Below, piece after piece: positions 22,851-31,216 of a stretch of DNA of 64,000 nt; the stretch's first letter is position 1, and each line of letters starts with the position of its first letter. The translations under genes and the position numbers were made by a program. The DNA lies in contig NZ_JAERRG010000001.1 of assembly GCF_016741935.1 (NCBI RefSeq), positions 1,178,001 through 1,242,000 on the forward strand. Direction: 5' to 3'. The notes below the pieces were generated by a model, which did not search any database, was not told the DNA's origin, and saw only the letters and a list, made by a program, of their open reading frames with translations. The stretch comes from Streptomyces endocoffeicus. Its GTDB lineage: Bacteria > Actinomycetota > Actinomycetes > Streptomycetales > Streptomycetaceae.

Positions 22851-23330
22851 TCAGCCCTCCCGCAGCGCCAGCCTGGCCAGCATGTTCTTCGCGTCATCGG
22901 CGACCTGGGCGTCCGCCACCACCTCATAGCGCGCGGCCACGATCTGGCTGCGGGACGAGAAATCGCGCCGCCCTCCGGTCATGGCGTGCCCGACGAAACC
23001 GAAGATCGCGCCGAACACCGCGCCGTAGACCAGACCGCTCACCAGCAGCACGACCACGTTGTGGGCGCCCGCCGCGAACACGGACAGCAGCAGCCCGATC
23101 AGCAGCCCGAACCAGGCCCCCGTACCGGCACCCGCGAGCGCCGCACGGCCCCTGGTCAGCCGCCCGAGCACGGTCTCGACCATCCGGAGGTCCGAGCCGA
23201 TGATCGCCGTGTGCTCCACCGGGAACTTGTTGTCGGCCAGGAAGTCCACCGCGCGCTGGGCGCCCGCGTAGGTCGGGTACGAGCCGACGACCGGGCGGTC
23301 GACCACCTCCGACGGCGGTTGCTGGGTCAT
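22851..23330 (-). CDS. General stress protein (GSP17M/YflT-like N-terminus) with two membrane helices
   Basis: 159 residues; GGAGGGAG precedes the ATG. The N-terminal 60 residues (VVGSYPTYAGAQRAVDFLADNKFPVEHTAIIGSDLR split across a short alpha/beta fold) match the general stress protein 17M-like domain. A glycine-rich membrane hairpin follows (about 65-118), then a C-terminal RYEVVAD strand typical of these proteins. It is a common actinobacterial stress-induced protein of unknown biochemical function. No clear stress-sigma promoter was found by eye. Confidence 0.8.
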   Translation of the reverse strand: MTQQPPSEVVDRPVVGSYPTYAGAQRAVDFLADNKFPVEHTAIIGSDLRMVETVLGRLTRGRAALAGAGTGAWFGLLIGLLLSVFAAGAHNVVVLLVSGLVYGAVFGAIFGFVGHAMTGGRRDFSSRSQIVAARYEVVADAQVADDAKNMLARLALREG

Positions 23331-23537
23331 CGCTGACTCCCTCCGTCAAGGAGAGCGTGCGCCCGCGCCTGTCCCCTCGCAACGGGAGAGGGGCGGGGGA
23401 AAGAGCGGAGAAACCCGCCGAGGGTCCGCGCGGCCGGGATATCCGGAACGGCCACCGCGGCTCTCCCCGTAACATTTCCCCGGCACTCTTCGCCGCTCAA
23501 TTCCCATCCGGCCCGACGCCGCGCGATTCCCGGAAGC

Positions 23538-23574
23538 CTCCGGTTCCTTTCCGCCGAGCGGAAAGGAACCGGAG
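23538..23574. terminator. Strong hairpin terminator, 17-bp perfect stem
   Basis: CTCCGGTTCCTTTCCGC pairs perfectly with its complement across a 3-base CGA loop. It lies just past the 3' end of the small minus-strand gene at 23596-23919. Confidence 0.8.
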
Positions 23575-23595
23575 ACGGGACGGACCTTACGGGTA

Positions 23596-23919
23596 TCAGC
23601 CGCAGGCGGCGCGGTCGGCGCGGTCGGTGCGGTCGGCGCGGTCGGTGCGGTCGGTGCGGATGAGGGAGCGGACCATCCGGCAGGTGGTGTCGGACGGCGG
23701 ATGCACGCCGATCCGGGCGGCCGTGGACCGTATCCTGCGGTTGGACGCCTGCTCGGGGCGGTAGACACCGGAGTTGAGCAGCGCGATGGCCAGGCGCATG
23801 GCCTTCAGACAGCGGTTGTGGGACTCGTACCACTCACGCGGGCGCCCGGCCGGCATCCGCTTCTTCGGCAGGGTCGGAAAGGTCGGAAGATCCTGAAGAG
23901 GGGGTCCGGCAACGGCCAT
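23596..23919 (-). CDS. Small protein of unknown function with TDR/ADR tail repeats
   Basis: 107 residues from ATG 23919, set by GGAGG 6 bases upstream. The central part (AGRPREWYESHNRCLKAM, then LLNSGVYRPEQASNRRIR and IGVHPPSDTTCRMVRSLI) looks like a compact basic helical protein and may be a DNA-associated factor, but I recognise no family. The C-terminus is a run of TDR and ADR triplets encoded by 9-bp repeats (about 23606-23655), a sign of slippage. It has its own strong terminator and ribosome site, which support that it is expressed. Confidence 0.55.
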   Translation of the reverse strand: MAVAGPPLQDLPTFPTLPKKRMPAGRPREWYESHNRCLKAMRLAIALLNSGVYRPEQASNRRIRSTAARIGVHPPSDTTCRMVRSLIRTDRTDRADRTDRADRAACG

Positions 23920-24041
23920 CGGCAACCTCCTGAGTTGGTCGGGAAACCTTCCCTTCAACTCCCTCCATTCTACGGCCGGGTACTGACAAAGGCCCCTGGT
24001 CAGACCCCGTTCCAAGGCGATCTCGCGGTACCGTGTGCGGC

Positions 24042-24410
24042 ATGGAGATCTGGATCAATCCGGCCTGCTCGAAGTGCCGTAGCGCGCTCACCCTGCTCGA
24101 CGCGGAGGGCGCCGGTTACACCGTGCGCCGCTATCTCGAGGACGTACCGAGCCAGGACGAGATCCGCGCGGCGCTCGACCGGCTCGGGCTGGAGCCGTGG
24201 GACATCACCCGGACCCAGGAGGCGGCCGCGAAGGAGCTGGGCCTGAAGGACTGGCCGCGTGAGGAGAGCGCACGGGACCGCTGGATCGCGGCGCTCGCCG
24301 AGCACCCCAAGCTGATCCAGCGGCCCATCATCACGGCGGACGACGGTTCGGCGGTGGTGGGGCGCACGGAGGAGGCGGTGCGGGAGGCGCTGTCCCGGTC
24401 CCGCGGCTGA
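24042..24410 (+). CDS. ArsC/Spx-fold reductase-like protein
   Basis: 122 residues from ATG 24042. The thioredoxin-like ArsC fold is clear: IWINPACSKCRSALTLLDAEG with CSKC at about 10-13, YLEDVPSQDEIRAAL, and the C-terminal HPKLIQRPIITADDGSAVVGR segment with the cis-Pro region. Glutaredoxin-dependent arsenate reductases and uncharacterised YfgD-type proteins share this layout. No arsenic pump or regulator is nearby, so a role in arsenate resistance is not supported by context; a general thiol-redox role is as likely. Confidence 0.8.
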   Translation: MEIWINPACSKCRSALTLLDAEGAGYTVRRYLEDVPSQDEIRAALDRLGLEPWDITRTQEAAAKELGLKDWPREESARDRWIAALAEHPKLIQRPIITADDGSAVVGRTEEAVREALSRSRG

Positions 24411-24440
24411 CCTCAGAGCCAGGCCACGGGGATACGGAAA

Positions 24441-24479
24441 CGCCCCGGCGTCCCGTGTCGTGCACGGGACGCCGGGGCG
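24441..24479. terminator. Strong bidirectional hairpin terminator, 17-bp perfect stem
   Basis: CGCCCCGGCGTCCCGTG pairs perfectly with its complement across a 5-base loop, between the convergent ArsC-like and acyl-CoA synthetase genes. Confidence 0.85.
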
Positions 24480-24520
24480 CCGGGGCGTACGTGGTGCTCG
24501 GTGCCTCGGGCCGGGCCGGC

Positions 24521-26155
24521 TCAGCGGCTCCGCGATGCGGCCTGCTGCGGGCGCAGCAGGAACCGCTGGGTCTTACCGCTGGAGGTCTTCGGCAGCTCGG
24601 CCACGAAGTGCACGTGCCGCGGATAGGCGTGCTTGGCGTACCGCTCCCTGACCAGCTGCTGCAGCTCGGCCGCGAGCGCGTCGCCCGCCTCGATCCCCGG
24701 GCGCGGCACGATGAACGCCTCCACGACCTCGCCGTACTCGTCGTCCGGTACGCCGACCACGGCGGCCTCCGCCACTGCGACGTGCTCCAGCAGCACCGTC
24801 TCCACCTCGAAGGGGCCGATGCGGTAGCCCGCCATCAGGATGATGTCGTCGCCGCGCCCGGAGAAGAACAGATGGCCCTCCTCGTCGCGGGCGGCGGTGT
24901 CACCGGTGTAGAACCAGCGCCCGTCGGGGCTGAACTTCTCGGCGGTCTGCTCGGGGGCCTCGCGGTAGCCCTTGAACCACATCAGCGGGCTGTCGGCGAT
25001 GTCCACCACGACCCGTCCGGGGACGTCCACGCGGGCCGGCGCGGAGTTGGTGTCCTCGCGCAGCACCTTCACGCCCCAGCCGGGCAGCGGACGGCCCATG
25101 GAGCCGGGCTTGATCTCGTCGCACAGGTCCGGGTGCCACGCGTGGGCGACCACCATGCCCAGCTCGGTCGAGCCGTAGTGGTCGCGCACGGGGACGCCGA
25201 GCGTCTCGAGCGCCCAATCGACGACGTCCGGGGGCAGCGGTTCGCCCGCCGCGGAGCAGCAGCGCAGCCGCAGATCGGCGGGGGCGGGGATGCCGGAGGC
25301 GCGCAGCTTGCGGTAGACGGTGGGCCCGGCGGCGAAGTTGGTGACCCCGAAGCGGGAGAGCACCTCCCAGGTGGACTCCGCGGAGAACAGGCCGTTCAGC
25401 AGCAGTCCGCGCTGTCCGAGGGCGAGAGGCCCGATGAGCGCGTAGTACAGGCCGTAGGCCCAGCCCGGGTCGGCGGCGTTCCAGAAGACGTCGGTGGGCC
25501 GGTGGTCCAGGCCGAACTGCTGGTACATGGCGAAGCTCGCGACCGCCCGCAGCGGGATCGGGACGGCCTTCGGCGTGCCCGCGGTGCCCGAGGTGAACAG
25601 CTCCACGATGAGCCCGTCGCCGCCCACGGCCGCCGGTTCGGACAGCGGGTCGTGCTCCTCGGCCAGCTCCGCGAAGGACAGATCGGCCCCGGTGACCGGC
25701 CCGGTGGTGACGATCCGCCAGGGGCGCTCGCCGGGGAAGCCCGACTCCGGGTCCAGCTTGGGGCGTTGGTCGGCGTCGGTGATCACGACCTTGGTGTCGT
25801 TGCCCGTGATCCGCAACGCGATGGCCGGTGAGGCGAACGCGGTGAACAACGGCACCTGAACGGCCCCGAGCCGCCAGATCGCAACGCTCGCGACCAGCAG
25901 TTCGGCGGATTTGCCCATCAAGGTGGCGACGCGGTCGCCCACTCCGACTCCCAGGGCGGCCAGGGCACCGGCCATGCGCGAGGAACGGTCCCGAAGCTCC
26001 CCGTACGTCATGTCATGGCCGGTCATGTCCTTGCCCACCACCGTGAACGCGACGGCGTCGTCCGGGTGCCTGTCGCACAGCAGGTACGCGGTGTTCGCCG
26101 CAGGCTCACCGAAGGTCTTGAGCAGGTCAGCCATGCGCTGTTCTGGGCTGGTCAA
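24521..26155 (-). CDS. AMP-forming acyl-CoA synthetase
   Basis: About 544 residues. ANL-superfamily core motifs are intact: LFTSGTAGTPKAVPIP (phosphate loop), YGSTELG (adenine pocket), WFYTGDTA with the following RGDDIILMAGYRIGP hinge, and the catalytic Lys in LPKTSSGKTQR. The DPGWAYGLYYALIGPLALGQ stretch resembles medium-chain (ACSM-type) ligases. It would activate a carboxylic acid to its CoA thioester through an acyl-adenylate. AGGAG five bases upstream favours TTG 26155; ATG 26134 is an alternative. Two 13-bp direct repeats lie immediately upstream of the ribosome site. Confidence 0.85.
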   Translation of the reverse strand: MTSPEQRMADLLKTFGEPAANTAYLLCDRHPDDAVAFTVVGKDMTGHDMTYGELRDRSSRMAGALAALGVGVGDRVATLMGKSAELLVASVAIWRLGAVQVPLFTAFASPAIALRITGNDTKVVITDADQRPKLDPESGFPGERPWRIVTTGPVTGADLSFAELAEEHDPLSEPAAVGGDGLIVELFTSGTAGTPKAVPIPLRAVASFAMYQQFGLDHRPTDVFWNAADPGWAYGLYYALIGPLALGQRGLLLNGLFSAESTWEVLSRFGVTNFAAGPTVYRKLRASGIPAPADLRLRCCSAAGEPLPPDVVDWALETLGVPVRDHYGSTELGMVVAHAWHPDLCDEIKPGSMGRPLPGWGVKVLREDTNSAPARVDVPGRVVVDIADSPLMWFKGYREAPEQTAEKFSPDGRWFYTGDTAARDEEGHLFFSGRGDDIILMAGYRIGPFEVETVLLEHVAVAEAAVVGVPDDEYGEVVEAFIVPRPGIEAGDALAAELQQLVRERYAKHAYPRHVHFVAELPKTSSGKTQRFLLRPQQAASRSR

Positions 26156-26642
26156 GAGGGCTCCTAGTGCTGGTATCCAGGTGCTGGTATCCACGAGTCG
26201 CGCCGGACGGGAGAGGGCCGGTGCCCGGCTTCGGGCGAGCGCGGACGCACCTCGGGGCACGGGCGCACCTCGCCTTCCGGGGTGGGCTGTTCCCGGGTGG
26301 TGCTGACGAAGTCCCAGGCGGCGGCAGCTCCCGTTGGCCGGTACACGCTATCGCGCTTTCCGACCGGCCCGTCAGCCGTCCTCCGGTACCGGGACCGGGA
26401 CGGCATCCGCGGGCCGGAACGGGGTGGGGGTGGACGGGCGACGGCCCCGGGCGTTCCGAGCGCTCCGGCGGTCCCGAGGCGCTTCGACAGTCCCGACGCA
26501 CTTCAGCAGTCCCGACGCACTCTGGCGTCCCGAGGCACTCTGGCGTCCCCCCTTTCCCCGTCCTACCTTTGGGCAGCGGTAGGCATACCGCTCGCACGGC
26601 TTGTCATGTCTGAGCTCCGAGACGCCCGACACGAGGTGAGCC
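26156..26642. other. Intergenic region with two sets of direct repeats
   Basis: About 490 bp between divergent genes. The acyl-CoA synthetase side holds two copies of GTGCTGGTATCCA with a 14-bp period (26167-26193). The peptidase side holds about four imperfect 18-19 bp units of the type CAGTCCCGACGCACTTC (about 26468-26549), roughly 100 bp before the peptidase TTG. Promoters for both genes should lie here. No convincing gene is seen. Confidence 0.6.
26468..26549. repeat. Imperfect tandem 18-19 bp repeats upstream of the M6 peptidase
   Basis: Successive units share GTCCCGA(C/G)GCACT cores. About four copies are present on the peptidase side of the divergent gap, where they could be regulator-binding sites or slippage products. 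Confidence 0.6.
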
Positions 26643-28676
26643 TTGATCCTCCCCCGAAGACCCGTCGGCCGGTTGACCGTCGTCGCCACCGTCCTCGCCA
26701 CCGCCGCGGCCATCGCCGCCGGACCCGCGCGGGCCACTCCCGACGGCACACCGTCGGCCGGCCCCGCCCGGCCGTCGCTGGTGCGGCCGATCGATCCGCA
26801 GCAGTGGCGCAACCCCGACGACATGACCTGGGCCGACTACCGCGCGGTCCCCGGTACCCACTGGTCGGACCCCTCCGTCAAGCCCACCCAGCGCACCTTC
26901 AAGGGCGCGCTGGTGCTTCTGGACTATCCGGACGAGGAGTTCACGGTCAGCCGGCCGGCCGGGTCCACCCTGTTCGGCAATCCGCAGCCGAGCGCCTCCG
27001 GTATTCCGCGCGATCGCCTCCCGCGCTTCTACCAGGACTTCCTCAACACACCGGGGCCGTTGAACAACGGTCACACCATCAACGAGTACTGGATGGAGGA
27101 CTCCGGCGGCCGCATCGGTGTCGATCTGACCGCCTTCGGTGTGTACCGCATGCCGGGCAAGTCCTATCAGTACGGCGTCGAGGACTCGATGAACCCGGGC
27201 GCCTGCCCGGCCGGGGACACCTGCGGCAAGGACATCCGGGAGGACGGCAAGGCCGCCTGGGTGGCCGATGTCGGCGCAGACAAGGCGGACTCGTTCGACT
27301 TCGTCTTCTATCTCACCGCCGGCCAGGACGAGTCGTCCACCTGGCAGGAGTTCGGCCCGATGAAGTTCCCGGGCGCACCGGACATACCCGCCGCCTGGGG
27401 ACCGCCCGCCGCCGCGGGCGACAACTCCGCCCGGACCCGCTATGTGCCGTGGACGTCCTGGCAGGCCGCCGCCCGTATCTGGCCCAACGCCGCCGACGGG
27501 TCGTCGGTGCAGGCCGAGAGCTCCGGGATGGCCGTGTACGCCCATGAGCTCAGCCACATCCTGGGCATCGGGGACAACTACAACAACCCGTACGGCACCC
27601 CCCTCAGCCGTTCGTACACCGGTATCTGGAGCATGCTCTCCCGCGGCTCCTTCAACGGCCCCGGCGGACCGCACACCCGGTGGCAGATCCCCGCCACGGC
27701 CGGGGGCTCGATGGGCTCCCAGCATGTGCTGCGCGACAAGCTGAAGCTCGGCATCGTGGACGAGAAGAATGTGCTGCGGCTGGACCGCGACGCGCTGAAG
27801 AGCTCCGGTCTCGTCGTCGCCCGGGTCACCGCGCGCTCGGCGCCACCGGGCGAGAAGGGGCTCTCCGGGGTCAACATCACCATGGGCGGCGATCTGTCGG
27901 AGCCCTGCGACAACGGCACCGACCCGCTGTGCGACGGCGGCGGCTACGACAACTACACGGTCGAGGTCGTCGACCGCATGGGGATGGACTCGTTCACCCC
28001 GGATCACGGAGTGCTGCTGGCCAAGACCAAGAACAAGGACCGGGCCCCGTTCGCCTGGGTGGTCGACGCCCACCCCGAGGACATCGACCTGGTGGACTTC
28101 CGGCGTCCCGACGGCACCGACCAGAAGATCACCATGGGCGACTACCGGCAGCTCAGCGATGCGCTCTTCCACGCCGGGGCCGACTCCGGCAGCCAGTACG
28201 AGTACCTCGACCGGGCCAACCGGCTGCACTTCTATGTGCTCGACCTCAAGCGCGACAGGTCCGGAGTGCTCTCGTACACCATCGCCGTGAAGTCCCTCGA
28301 CGGCGCCGGACCGCAGCGCCGCGGAGTGGCCCTGCACCGCGGTGAGGCCGAGGGTGATCCCTCCCGCTCCCGGGCCGTGTGCACCTTCGGTCTCGACAAC
28401 ACCGGACGCGCCACCGGGGACCGGGCGACGGCTCCGGCCATGTCGGTGGACTCGGATGTCTACCGGCTGTCGGCGAGGGCCGTCGGCCGGGGCTGGTCCG
28501 CCTGGCTGCCCAACCGTCTCGCCACCGCCAGGGCCGGTGAATCGGTGGATGTGGAGGTCGCCGTGGCCGCGAAGAAGGGTGCCGAGCGACGGGGCGCGGT
28601 CGTCCTCACCGCCCGCTCCGAGAGCGATCCGCACCGAACCACCAAGGCGCTGTGCCGGCTGTCGGGTCGCCGGTAG
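26643..28676 (+). CDS. Secreted M6-family (immune inhibitor A-like) metallopeptidase
   Basis: 677 residues, TTG start with GAGGTGAG six bases upstream. A signal peptide (about 1-31) precedes a zinc metalloprotease domain with HELSH at 301-305 (VYAHELSHILGIGDNYNN) and a methionine-turn-like SMLSRGS region after it. The domain order resembles immune inhibitor A/M6 peptidases, with a C-terminal beta-rich region (about 380-677) lacking an obvious wall anchor. It is expected to be exported and to degrade extracellular proteins. It ends in a hairpin and faces an M28 peptidase gene. Confidence 0.85.
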   Translation: MILPRRPVGRLTVVATVLATAAAIAAGPARATPDGTPSAGPARPSLVRPIDPQQWRNPDDMTWADYRAVPGTHWSDPSVKPTQRTFKGALVLLDYPDEEFTVSRPAGSTLFGNPQPSASGIPRDRLPRFYQDFLNTPGPLNNGHTINEYWMEDSGGRIGVDLTAFGVYRMPGKSYQYGVEDSMNPGACPAGDTCGKDIREDGKAAWVADVGADKADSFDFVFYLTAGQDESSTWQEFGPMKFPGAPDIPAAWGPPAAAGDNSARTRYVPWTSWQAAARIWPNAADGSSVQAESSGMAVYAHELSHILGIGDNYNNPYGTPLSRSYTGIWSMLSRGSFNGPGGPHTRWQIPATAGGSMGSQHVLRDKLKLGIVDEKNVLRLDRDALKSSGLVVARVTARSAPPGEKGLSGVNITMGGDLSEPCDNGTDPLCDGGGYDNYTVEVVDRMGMDSFTPDHGVLLAKTKNKDRAPFAWVVDAHPEDIDLVDFRRPDGTDQKITMGDYRQLSDALFHAGADSGSQYEYLDRANRLHFYVLDLKRDRSGVLSYTIAVKSLDGAGPQRRGVALHRGEAEGDPSRSRAVCTFGLDNTGRATGDRATAPAMSVDSDVYRLSARAVGRGWSAWLPNRLATARAGESVDVEVAVAAKKGAERRGAVVLTARSESDPHRTTKALCRLSGRR

Positions 28677-28686
28677 GGCGACGGGC

Positions 28687-28715
28687 GACGGCCCGCCGGA
28701 ACTCGGCGGGCCGTC
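28687..28715. terminator. Hairpin terminator after the M6 peptidase gene
   Basis: GACGGCCCGCCG pairs perfectly with its complement (12 bp) around a 5-base loop, ten bases past the stop. Confidence 0.75.
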
Positions 28716-28721
28716 CCCGTC

Positions 28722-28797
28722 CGGCGGTCCTATTCCATCGGCGGTCTCTGTCGGCGGTCCTATTCCATCGGGGGTCCCCGTCGGGGGTCCTACTCCG
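28722..28797. repeat. 30-bp tandem repeat between convergent peptidase genes
   Basis: Two and a half copies with an exact 30-bp period, each starting CGGCGGTCCTATTCC. The last partial copy runs into the stop codon of the M28 peptidase gene (28790-28792). Confidence 0.75.
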
Positions 28798-30187
28798 TCT
28801 CGTCGGCCGCGGTCTGGATCGGCACCCGGAGGGTGTCGGGCTCACAGCCCGCCGTACCGGCGATGATCCGCGCCGCCCCCTTGGTGAGCGGCACCAGGCT
28901 CTGCTCGTCCACCTTGTCCGGGGTGTCCCGCGGATCGAAGATGTACATGGGCGTGGTGATCAGCTGCACCAGCGGCACACCCGTGTAGTAGAAGTAGGCG
29001 CCGTCGGTGGCGGGATTCGGCGCGAAGGCGGTCGGCGACAGGATCCACGAGCGGCGCAGGTCCTCCGCCGCGAGCGACTCGGCCACCAACCGCTCCAACT
29101 GGGGCGCCTGGGTGGTGAACCACCAGCGCACCTCGGGGTCGTCGGTGGGCACGACCTCCCCGTCGACCACCTCGGCCTGGCGTGCGGCGTGCTCCAGATG
29201 CATTTCGAGGACGACCTGGGGGAACAGCTCGGGGTGCGCCGCGATGAACGCCTGGGTGCCCGCGGCGCCCGCCATGTGGCCGGACGTCAGCACGAACAGC
29301 ATGTTGTGCGGCCGCAGTTCCTGCGGCACCGACGCCCAGAACTTGGCCTGCGCCAGGACGAGCGCCACCCCGGAGGCGTCCTCCACGGCCGATGCCCAGG
29401 GACCGTCGTGATGTGAGCCGACGATCACCCAGTGGTCGGAGGCGCCGGGCAGGGTGCCCACCACATTGTGGGTGGTCTCCTCGGTGATGGTGGCATCGGA
29501 GACGATCCGGCCCTCGCACTCCCCCGACGCCATCAGCTCGCGGACCCGCTGCCCGTCCTTGCCGCTCAGCCAGATGCCCGGGATGGAGCGCCGCTCGGCG
29601 TCATAGGGCCAGTAGAAGTCGCTGGTCTCCCAGGGCAGTCCGGTGAGCAGGCCGACGTAGGCCGTGGCGCCGTCCTTGATGGCGATGTCGAAGTCCAGCA
29701 CATGGGGAAGGTCGAAGGGCACGGTCTGGACGAGGTCGGGGAACACGCCCTCGGGGTCGTAGGAGCCCGTGGCCCGGGCCTGCACCTCGGTCTGCGGCAG
29801 CCGGGTGAAGCCGATCTCCTGGACCGCGATGGAGCCCCGCACCTCCCCGTCCTCCATCCGCACCAGCGGGCCCTCGGTGCCCTCGGTCGGGGTGGTGTAC
29901 GGCAGGGCGAGTCCCTCGAAGCGGATGACCTCATCGGGCCGACCGGTGGGCCAGATCTCGAAGGCGGCGGACCGCGGCCGCCAGACGGGCGTGTCCAGCG
30001 GCTCCAGCCGTACGTCCTCCAGACCCGTCTCCCGGAACTGTTCGGCGGCCCACTCCTCGGTCCAGCCGTCGGCCGGATAGCCCGCCCGGCGAATGCCCTG
30101 GCTGACGATCAGTTCGATCCAGGCCATCATCTCCTTCGAGGTGGGCGCGCGATCGATGTACTTCTCCAGCTCCGGCCAGCCGCTCAT
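28790..30187 (-). CDS. M28-family metallopeptidase-like protein
   Basis: 465 residues from ATG 30187, chosen because AGGAGG lies six bases upstream; several earlier in-frame ATGs extend to 30217. No signal peptide is seen, so it is probably cytoplasmic. The M28 core is visible: VIVGSHHDGPWASAVEDASGVALVL (first zinc ligands HxD and the ED pair), MLFVLTSGHMAGAAGTQAFI and VVLEMHLEH. The insertion before the core (about 120-200) resembles a PA-like domain. It may be an aminopeptidase or a non-peptidase amidohydrolase; catalytic ligands look retained, but I cannot confirm all five. Confidence 0.75.
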   Translation of the reverse strand: MSGWPELEKYIDRAPTSKEMMAWIELIVSQGIRRAGYPADGWTEEWAAEQFRETGLEDVRLEPLDTPVWRPRSAAFEIWPTGRPDEVIRFEGLALPYTTPTEGTEGPLVRMEDGEVRGSIAVQEIGFTRLPQTEVQARATGSYDPEGVFPDLVQTVPFDLPHVLDFDIAIKDGATAYVGLLTGLPWETSDFYWPYDAERRSIPGIWLSGKDGQRVRELMASGECEGRIVSDATITEETTHNVVGTLPGASDHWVIVGSHHDGPWASAVEDASGVALVLAQAKFWASVPQELRPHNMLFVLTSGHMAGAAGTQAFIAAHPELFPQVVLEMHLEHAARQAEVVDGEVVPTDDPEVRWWFTTQAPQLERLVAESLAAEDLRRSWILSPTAFAPNPATDGAYFYYTGVPLVQLITTPMYIFDPRDTPDKVDEQSLVPLTKGAARIIAGTAGCEPDTLRVPIQTAADETE

Positions 30188-30285
30188 CGTCATCCTCCTC
30201 ATCGCCATGGTCGGCATTCATGGTCGACGGGCGGGCTAAAGCTGGACTAATGCGAGGCCAGTACTCCTCTTTCGCGGCGCCCCCT

Positions 30286-30307
30286 TTCTCATCCGGTTCT
30301 CATCCGG
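30286..30307. promoter_or_regulatory. Exact 11-bp tandem repeat, SARP-like binding-site candidate
   Basis: TTCTCATCCGG occurs twice head-to-tail with an 11-bp period, in the divergent gap before the DUF1579-like gene and PKS operon. Direct repeats of this spacing are the known layout of sites for Streptomyces antibiotic regulatory proteins. Confidence 0.5.
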
Positions 30308-30320
30308 GCGTAGGCCAGGC

Positions 30321-30361
30321 CTCGGCCGGGAGGAGGCCACGTCTCGGCCGGGAGGAGGCCA
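30321..30361. repeat. 19-bp direct repeat with 22-bp period
   Basis: CTCGGCCGGGAGGAGGCCA occurs at 30321-30339 and 30343-30361, two helical turns apart, just downstream of the 11-bp repeats in the same promoter region. Confidence 0.75.
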
Positions 30362-30479
30362 AGCCGGGCGTTAGACCCACTTTGGCGACGGCACAAATGA
30401 TGGTCGCCGTATCCGGACAAGCCGCCGATCAGGCGGTTCAGCCGCAGGTCAGCGCCCGATTGACGGTTGGGAGTCGAGT

Positions 30480-31175
30480 GTGCGTACCGAAAGCTCGGAG
30501 GAACGGGAACGGGAACGGGAACGGGAACGGGAACGGGAACGGGAACGGGAACGGGAACCGCGGGGCACGGCCCGGCGGAGGAGGTGGAGCCGACAGGTCC
30601 CGGCCGGTGTCGTGGGTGTGGCCGCGGTAAGCCTGATCGCGCTCACCGTCTCCCCGGTGAACGCCGAGCCCGACACCAGAGCCAAACCGCCGCGCGGCAG
30701 GAATCCGCTCCCCGCTCCCCCGCAGATCCGCGACCTGGACTTTCTGCTCGGCTCCTACACCTGCGACTACACCCCACCGCCGGGCGGAAAGCCGGCGGTG
30801 CTGAAGCTGAACACCAAGCGGGCCATGGGAGGACATTACCTCTACACGGACGCCACGCTCGAACCCGGAAGCGTGGTCGGCCGTTCGTCCTTCGGCTGGA
30901 ATCCCGTGGACGGGACATTCATCAACCAGTACCACGACAACTGGGGTTCCTCCGGAAACTACACCTCGTCCGGCTGGAAGGACGGCCACCTGATATTCAA
31001 GGGCCCCCTCACCCAGGTGATCACACCGAATGCATCGGGGCAGACAACGGGCGTGAAGCTGGACCTCAAGGATGACTACCAGGTGCTCGGACCAGGGCAT
31101 TTCAAGAACTCCACGAGCTTCACCTTCCCCGACGGAAGTATTTTGCACGGCAGTTACGACTGCCGCCGCCAATAG
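30480..31175 (+). CDS. Secreted DUF1579-like lipocalin-fold protein with N-terminal (RE) repeat
   Basis: 231 residues, GTG start with GGGAG upstream. An N-terminal Arg-Glu run is encoded by nine GGGAAC hexamers (30505-30558). A basic patch and hydrophobic segment (about 40-60) form a signal or anchor sequence. The mature part (about 80-231) resembles DUF1579: [55 protein letters not shown]. Such proteins form small beta-barrels; the function is unknown. It sits 41 bp before PKS1 and may be co-transcribed with it, or may simply mark the cluster edge. Confidence 0.7.
   Translation: MRTESSEEREREREREREREREREREPRGTARRRRWSRQVPAGVVGVAAVSLIALTVSPVNAEPDTRAKPPRGRNPLPAPPQIRDLDFLLGSYTCDYTPPPGGKPAVLKLNTKRAMGGHYLYTDATLEPGSVVGRSSFGWNPVDGTFINQYHDNWGSSGNYTSSGWKDGHLIFKGPLTQVITPNASGQTTGVKLDLKDDYQVLGPGHFKNSTSFTFPDGSILHGSYDCRRQ
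30505..30558. repeat. (GGGAAC)9 hexanucleotide microsatellite inside a coding region
   Basis: Nine exact GGGAAC units encode alternating Arg-Glu near the N-terminus of the DUF1579-like protein. Because the unit is 6 bp, copy-number change keeps the frame. Confidence 0.9.
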
Positions 31176-31216
31176 CGTTCAGCGTTCCGGACCGAGGGAA
31201 GTGGGGGTGGCCGACC

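Noticed and set aside
24042..24410. Arsenic resistance locus
   Set aside because: Only an ArsC-fold protein is present, without an ArsR, ArsB or Acr3 gene; related proteins have other thiol roles.
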